DNA of 64,000 nt from Paenibacillus sp. MBLB1832 (GTDB lineage Bacteria; Bacillota; Bacilli; Paenibacillales; NBRC-103111), in NCBI RefSeq assembly GCF_032271945.1, contig NZ_CP130319.1, forward strand, positions 5,165,001 to 5,229,000, written 5' to 3'. Made by a program: the position numbers and the translations under genes. Below the pieces are notes generated by a model. The model made no database searches. It was not told the DNA's origin and saw only the letters and a list, made by a program, of their open reading frames with translations. Shown piece by piece: positions 59,886-64,000 of this stretch; within the stretch, counting starts at the first letter, position 1; each line of letters opens with the position of its first letter.

Positions 59886-60839
59886 TTAAACACTAGAATT
59901 GTGCTCATAACCTATTCTCTTACTTACGATGTAAAGCGGACGGTCTTTCGATTCATCATAGATTCGTCCAATATATTCACCAATGATTCCAAGGATAATT
60001 AAGAGAATTCCGTTCATGAATAGGACTGTGCAGAGGAGTGAAGCCCAGCCCGCTACTGTGCTATCCGTAAATAGTTTCATACAAATTGTTACGATGAAAC
60101 CAATGAAACTGATGGCTGACACGGCGAATCCAGCATAGCTGGCTAGCTTAAGCGGTTTCTCAGAGAAGGATGTCATAGCATCCACAGATAGCTTTAACAT
60201 TTTGCGTAAGGGGTATTTCGTCTCACCGGCTGCCCGCTCGTCCCGATCGTACTCTACAGCTATCTGTTTGAAGCCGACCCAGCTTACAAGCCCACGGACG
60301 AATCTATTTTTTTCCTTGATCGAACTCATTGTTTGGCATACAACTCGGTCGATAAGCCGAAAATCCCCCGTATCCACGGGGATGTCTACGTTTGTCATGG
60401 CCCTTAAGATACGATAAAAAGCTAAAGCCGTTACCCGTTTAAACCAGCTTTCCCCTTTACGCTTCCTGCGCTTGGCATAGACCACCTCATACCCTTGCTT
60501 CCACTTCTCAATCATGACAGGAATCAGCTCTGGAGGATCCTGCAAATCGGCGTCGATGACGACGACAGCTTCCCCTAAGGAGGCATCCATGCCCGCGGTA
60601 ATTGCGATTTGGTGCCCGAAGTTGCGGGAGAAATCCAAGATTCGCACATTAGCATCTAATGAAGCCACTTCTTGAAGCAATTGTAATGTTTTGTCCTGAC
60701 TTCCGTCATTAACGAAAATCAGCTCATAGCACTCTCCTAACATCTCCATTACATCGGTGAGACGACGATAGCTCTTTTGAATAACCTCTTCCTCATTATA
60801 TACAGGCACGACGACGGAATATACGATTCTAGCTTCCAT
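59886..60839 (-). CDS. Polyprenyl-phosphate glycosyltransferase, GtrB/CsbB (GT2) type
   Basis: The 317-residue protein has a GT2 domain (1-225) with VVPVYNEEEVI, FVNDGSQDKT, DADLQDPPE (metal-binding Asp-x-Asp) and the GETKYPLRKM segment. Two C-terminal membrane segments follow (about 230-255 and 268-292). It transfers a sugar from a nucleotide sugar onto undecaprenyl phosphate in the inner leaflet; GtrA would flip the product. It ends the gtrA-galU-regulator-kinase-gtrB operon, whose order resembles Bacillus ykoG-ykoH-ykoS-ykoT in part. Confidence 0.9.
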   Translation of the reverse strand: MEARIVYSVVVPVYNEEEVIQKSYRRLTDVMEMLGECYELIFVNDGSQDKTLQLLQEVASLDANVRILDFSRNFGHQIAITAGMDASLGEAVVVIDADLQDPPELIPVMIEKWKQGYEVVYAKRRKRKGESWFKRVTALAFYRILRAMTNVDIPVDTGDFRLIDRVVCQTMSSIKEKNRFVRGLVSWVGFKQIAVEYDRDERAAGETKYPLRKMLKLSVDAMTSFSEKPLKLASYAGFAVSAISFIGFIVTICMKLFTDSTVAGWASLLCTVLFMNGILLIILGIIGEYIGRIYDESKDRPLYIVSKRIGYEHNSSV

Positions 60840-60887
60840 ATAGGATCTCCCCTTTCAATAAAACTACATGACCACCCTTCGATGAAC

Positions 60888-62252
60888 TCATAATGAACCG
60901 TAAGGCAGCTTAATCCGAAAAGTGGTTCCCTTACCCAGCTTGGACTCCACCTCGATAATGCCTTGATGAATATCGATAATCTTTTTCACGATAGCTAGTC
61001 CCAGTCCGTTGCCTTCCACCTTCCATTGTCTTGACGGGTCTGCCTTATAGAATCGTTCGAATATCCGCTTCATATCCCCTTCTGAGATTCCAACACCCGA
61101 ATCACTAATCTCCACAACGATTGCATTCTCTACTTTTGAGAGCACCATGTTGATCTGACCGCCTTCAGGTGTGAATTTAATGGCGTTATATAACAGGTTG
61201 TTCCAGACTTGCGTGAGTTGGTCTTTATCAGCTTTAATTGAAGCTTCTACCACATCGAGCCCAATATCAATATGTTTCCCTACCCACAGAGGTTCAGCGG
61301 CCAGGACGATTTCTTGAAGCTGCCGATCCAGTCGGTAAGTAACGGAATGAAAAGGATGGTTCTCCGATTCCAGTGATGTCAGTTTTAATAAATTCTCGCT
61401 GAGACGGGATAATCGTTGGCTTTCCATGTGAATGATATGGGCATAATGGAGCCTATCTTCCTCGCTAACGACCTCACTGCTAAGAACCTGAGCAAAGCCA
61501 CTAATGGAAGTCAAGGGAGACTGCATCTCATGAGAGACGTTGGATACGAAATCCTGCCTCATCCGCTCCAATTGTCCTAGCTCCCTAGCCATATGCTGAA
61601 TGCTTTGCGCCAGCTCTCCAAGCTCGTCTTTGCTTTTAATTTTCAAATCAACTTCAAAATTTCCTTTGGCAATTCCTCGAGTTGCAACCGTCATTCTCTG
61701 GATAGGCTTGACTAGATATCGAGCAGCTACAAGTATGAGCAAGCTGCCAAAGGTAAGTACGCTAAGTAAAATAACGGCCGTGGTGCTTTGAAAACTTTTA
61801 AGCTGGGGCAGCAAATCTGGTTGAATGAACATAGCGTAAGCTTCCCCGTTCAGCTGAATCGGCACTCCCAAGGATATCTCTCCGATACCAGGTGCATGAG
61901 ATGGATGAAAGACCTTTACCGTTTCTCCATGTAAGACGCGAGTAACAAAAGGCTCAAAATCGGTATAATCAGCATGATCCGCGAGAAGTACGGCTCCCCC
62001 ATCTTTTTCAAATAAAAATAACTTATAGTCCCGAAGTATGGCCAGTTTATCAAGGAATTGGATCGTTCCAACCGGACCTGCATCTGTCACGATTTGTTGA
62101 ATTTGCTGACTTTTTCTAAATAAATCCTCAGACACATTTTTACGGGCTCCTTCACTAAACCATTTGGAAGCTAGTAAAGTGGATACGAGTAGACTAATTA
62201 CTACGACTAGTGTAAAGGTCATGACAATTCTTACATATAAGGTTTTGATCAT
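60888..62252 (-). CDS. HAMP-domain sensor histidine kinase
   Basis: The 454-residue protein has two membrane segments (about 8-28 and 155-177) around an outside sensor domain, then HAMP (178-230), a HisKA domain with FVSNVSHEMQSPLTSISGF (phospho-His) and a HATPase domain with NLLYNAIKFTPEGG, DSGVGI and GNGLGLAIVKKI. It overlaps the response regulator gene by four bases. It is likely to sense a cell-envelope state; the signal is unknown. Confidence 0.92.
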   Translation of the reverse strand: MIKTLYVRIVMTFTLVVVISLLVSTLLASKWFSEGARKNVSEDLFRKSQQIQQIVTDAGPVGTIQFLDKLAILRDYKLFLFEKDGGAVLLADHADYTDFEPFVTRVLHGETVKVFHPSHAPGIGEISLGVPIQLNGEAYAMFIQPDLLPQLKSFQSTTAVILLSVLTFGSLLILVAARYLVKPIQRMTVATRGIAKGNFEVDLKIKSKDELGELAQSIQHMARELGQLERMRQDFVSNVSHEMQSPLTSISGFAQVLSSEVVSEEDRLHYAHIIHMESQRLSRLSENLLKLTSLESENHPFHSVTYRLDRQLQEIVLAAEPLWVGKHIDIGLDVVEASIKADKDQLTQVWNNLLYNAIKFTPEGGQINMVLSKVENAIVVEISDSGVGISEGDMKRIFERFYKADPSRQWKVEGNGLGLAIVKKIIDIHQGIIEVESKLGKGTTFRIKLPYGSL

Positions 62253-62923
62253 TTAATTTCTTCCAAGCGATAGCCAAGTCCCCGAATCGCCACAATTCGG
62301 AAGCCCACCTCATGCTCGGGGTACCTTTCGCGAATTCTTTTAATATGCACGTCTACCGTTCTGTCATCGCCTTCATATTGCATTCCCCATATCGCCTCGA
62401 TGAGCGCTCCCCTGGTAAAAGATTTGCCAGCATAGCTTCCCAACCGAAACAAGAGTTCGAACTCTTTCATAGGCAGCGTGACTCGTTCTTCCCTCCAAGT
62501 AACCTCGTAAGTGCTTCTGTCCAAGATGAGTTCTCCAATCTGTACAGTTTGAGAGGTGGTAATTCGGTAACGCTTCAGCAATGCCTTCACTCGCAACATG
62601 AGTTCTACCGCTACAAACGGTTTAACAATATAATCGTCGGCACCTTGTCCAAAGCCCTTAACTTTATGAGCTGTTTCCCCTTTCGCTGTCAAGAGAATGA
62701 TGGGCATGTCATAACTCTCCCGAAGCTCTTCACACAATTGGAAGCCATCCATTCTTGGCATCATGACATCTACGATGGCTAGGTCGATTTTGGTGTTTTC
62801 CATTTGTTCTAGGGCATGAACGCCATCTACAGCTTCTATCGTGTCGAAGCCTTCTTTGCTCAGGAACACGCGAACAAGTTCGCGGATGTTCGGATCATCG
62901 TCCGCAATTAATATTCTGGTCAT
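62249..62923 (-). CDS. OmpR/PhoB-family response regulator
   Basis: The 224-residue protein has a receiver domain (ILIADDDPNIREL; phospho-Asp in LAIVDVMMPRMDG; KPF near residue 101) and a winged-helix DNA-binding domain (about 125-222, with RRxTYEV-like start and RTVDVHIKRIRERY). It pairs with the HAMP kinase encoded next and sits between galU and the kinase gene. AGGAGG supports the start. Confidence 0.94.
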   Translation of the reverse strand: MTRILIADDDPNIRELVRVFLSKEGFDTIEAVDGVHALEQMENTKIDLAIVDVMMPRMDGFQLCEELRESYDMPIILLTAKGETAHKVKGFGQGADDYIVKPFVAVELMLRVKALLKRYRITTSQTVQIGELILDRSTYEVTWREERVTLPMKEFELLFRLGSYAGKSFTRGALIEAIWGMQYEGDDRTVDVHIKRIRERYPEHEVGFRIVAIRGLGYRLEEIK

Positions 62924-62932
62924 GGAATCCTC

Positions 62933-63841
62933 CTACCCATTACTTGCCCAGGTAACGTTCTCCTTCGCCCCTACGAGATGAACTAGATACGGCCATAGTT
63001 CGGCCCTTAGCTCGGGACGGTCAAGCGCAAGCTCAATTGTGGCTTGGATATATCCAAATTTATTCCCTACATCATAACGCCTGCCTAATAGTGGCATAGC
63101 TATCATAGAATTCGATTTACAAAGTTTGCTGAGGGCATCCGTCAATTGAATCTCGCCTCCTTTGCCTGGATTGATCCCCTCAAGCACTTTAAATACAGTT
63201 GGCTTGAGTATATATCGCCCCATTATAGCTAGGTTAGAAGGAGCTTCGTCTGAAGAAGGCTTTTCAACCAAATCACTGATGAGGAATGGTTCCTTTGGAA
63301 GGCTAGATTGTCTGATATGAGGACACACGATGCCGTATTTCCCCGTGTCGGCAGGAGCGACTGGCTGTACGCCAATCACTTCTTTATTGGTTTGTTCGAA
63401 AACATCGATCATGTGTCGGAGCGCCGGTTTCGGGGAAACCATAATATCGTCACCGAGAAGAACTGCGAAAGGCTCATCTCCAATGAATTGTTGTGCGCAC
63501 AGAACGGCATGACCAAGGCCAAGCGGCTCTTTCTGCCTTATATAATGGATGTTAGCCAGTTGAGAGATATCTTGGATGATTCTAAGCATGTCTTCCTTGC
63601 CACTCTCGTAAAGAGAGTCCTCCAGCTCTACAGATTTATCAAAGTGATCCTCAATCGCCCGCTTATTGCGTCCTGTAATGACAATTATACTCTCAATTCC
63701 GGCTTGAACCGCTTCTTCTACAATATATTGAATCGCAGGCTTGTCGACAATGGGAAGCATCTCTTTGGGCTGGGCTTTCGTGGCGGGAAGAAACCTTGTG
63801 CCTAGTCCTGCTGCAGGGATAACCGCTTTTCTTATTCTCAT
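62933..63841 (-). CDS. galU: UTP-glucose-1-phosphate uridylyltransferase
   Basis: The 302-residue enzyme makes UDP-glucose. Motifs are IPAAGLGTRFLPATKAQPKEMLPIVDKPAIQYIVEEA (start and Lys binding, split), QKEPLGLGHAVLCAQ, LLGDDI and LVEKPS, typical of GalU/GtaB. The end (ALDRPELRAELWPYL) is as expected. It lies two bases after the gtrA stop and ten before the response regulator, so the operon supplies UDP-glucose for the GtrB step. AAGGAGTGA supports the start. Confidence 0.95.
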   Translation of the reverse strand: MRIRKAVIPAAGLGTRFLPATKAQPKEMLPIVDKPAIQYIVEEAVQAGIESIIVITGRNKRAIEDHFDKSVELEDSLYESGKEDMLRIIQDISQLANIHYIRQKEPLGLGHAVLCAQQFIGDEPFAVLLGDDIMVSPKPALRHMIDVFEQTNKEVIGVQPVAPADTGKYGIVCPHIRQSSLPKEPFLISDLVEKPSSDEAPSNLAIMGRYILKPTVFKVLEGINPGKGGEIQLTDALSKLCKSNSMIAMPLLGRRYDVGNKFGYIQATIELALDRPELRAELWPYLVHLVGAKENVTWASNG

Positions 63842-63843
63842 CT

Positions 63844-64000
63844 TTATTCACTCCTTGTCTGGAAAACCCATTTGCGTGTTCCCAGATAATTTACAATTAA
63901 GCTCCCCGCGGTTGCTACTGCCTTGCATATGATTAAAGGAAACACAGAGATTTGCTGCATCCCTTCAAGCAATATAATGGACACGAGCAGCGAGAGACCA
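63844..64000 (-). CDS. GtrA-family flippase-like protein (C-terminal part)
   Basis: The frame runs off the right edge; 51 residues are visible and end at TAA 63844. They hold one hydrophobic segment, then the GtrA-like end with the KAVATAGSLIVNYLGTRKWVF motif split over the last membrane helix and tail. GtrA proteins flip undecaprenyl-phosphate-sugars made by GtrB-type enzymes, which fits the operon. The frame is shown by the stop two bases before galU. Confidence 0.7.
   Translation of the reverse strand, partial: GLSLLVSIILLEGMQQISVFPLIICKAVATAGSLIVNYLGTRKWVFQTRSE

Overview
The window looks like chromosomal DNA of a low-to-mid GC, spore-former-type Firmicute, most likely Paenibacillus or a close relative. 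The evidence is gene content and style: strong AGGAGG-type ribosome binding sites, GTG/TTG/CTG starts, a bacterial NO synthase, YesM-like and ComP-like kinases, many AraC regulators, and short intergenic repeats. No rRNA, tRNA, IS element, prophage or CRISPR array was seen. This is inference from the sequence only; no database search was run.

Layout. 0-8.9 kb: housekeeping and membrane genes (CvfC-like HEAT protein, M48 protease, C39 peptidase, GT39-type glycosyltransferase, an IF-3 paralogue, flavin monooxygenase, PAP2 and TVP38 proteins). 9-15.7 kb: FAD oxidoreductase, half-size MFS protein, sugar isomerase with divergent AraC regulator, YjbR protein, and an ArsR-type regulator/M29 aminopeptidase pair with a near-consensus promoter. 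15.9-21 kb: thiamin operon tenI-thiO-thiS-thiG-thiD-thiE under a TPP riboswitch with an overlapping terminator. 21-26.5 kb: hflK-hflC, BASS transporter, acetyltransferases, HD hydrolase, Gly-rich lipoprotein.

26.5-42.6 kb is the unusual region. A minus-strand block encodes, in transcription order, a TolC-like coiled-coil protein ending in copper-amine-oxidase-N domains (probable CTG start), a membrane sensor with a cyclase domain lacking its metal-binding Asp residues, an acetyltransferase, an ADP/ATP-translocase-like protein with HEAT repeats and a cyclic-nucleotide-binding fold lacking its phosphate-binding Arg, a serine-kinase/STAS/PP2C partner-switching module, a DUF4157 (HELTH) protein with five 22-residue repeats, and a YbjN-like protein. 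Divergent from it are a PAAR-like DUF4280 protein and a membrane-anchored MORN-repeat protein. DUF4157 and PAAR-like proteins are hallmarks of extracellular contractile injection systems, yet no sheath, tube, baseplate or AAA ATPase gene is present. The whole may be a cell-envelope machine or an orphan injection-system satellite controlled by protein-protein signalling.

42.6-55.6 kb: two-component system with a divergent membrane gene and phased ATTTCCCG repeats, SRPBCC protein, NhaC and RarD transporters, a broken sensor kinase, a pirin/small protein/NO synthase operon, an ABC-F gene preceded by a 47-codon leader ORF and a terminator (probable attenuator), and a TSUP transporter. 55.7-59.8 kb: a catabolic-looking cluster of phytanoyl-CoA-dioxygenase-like, Rieske ferredoxin and amidohydrolase genes with two AraC regulators. 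59.9-64 kb: gtrA(partial)-galU-response regulator-histidine kinase-gtrB operon for lipid-linked sugar decoration of the envelope.
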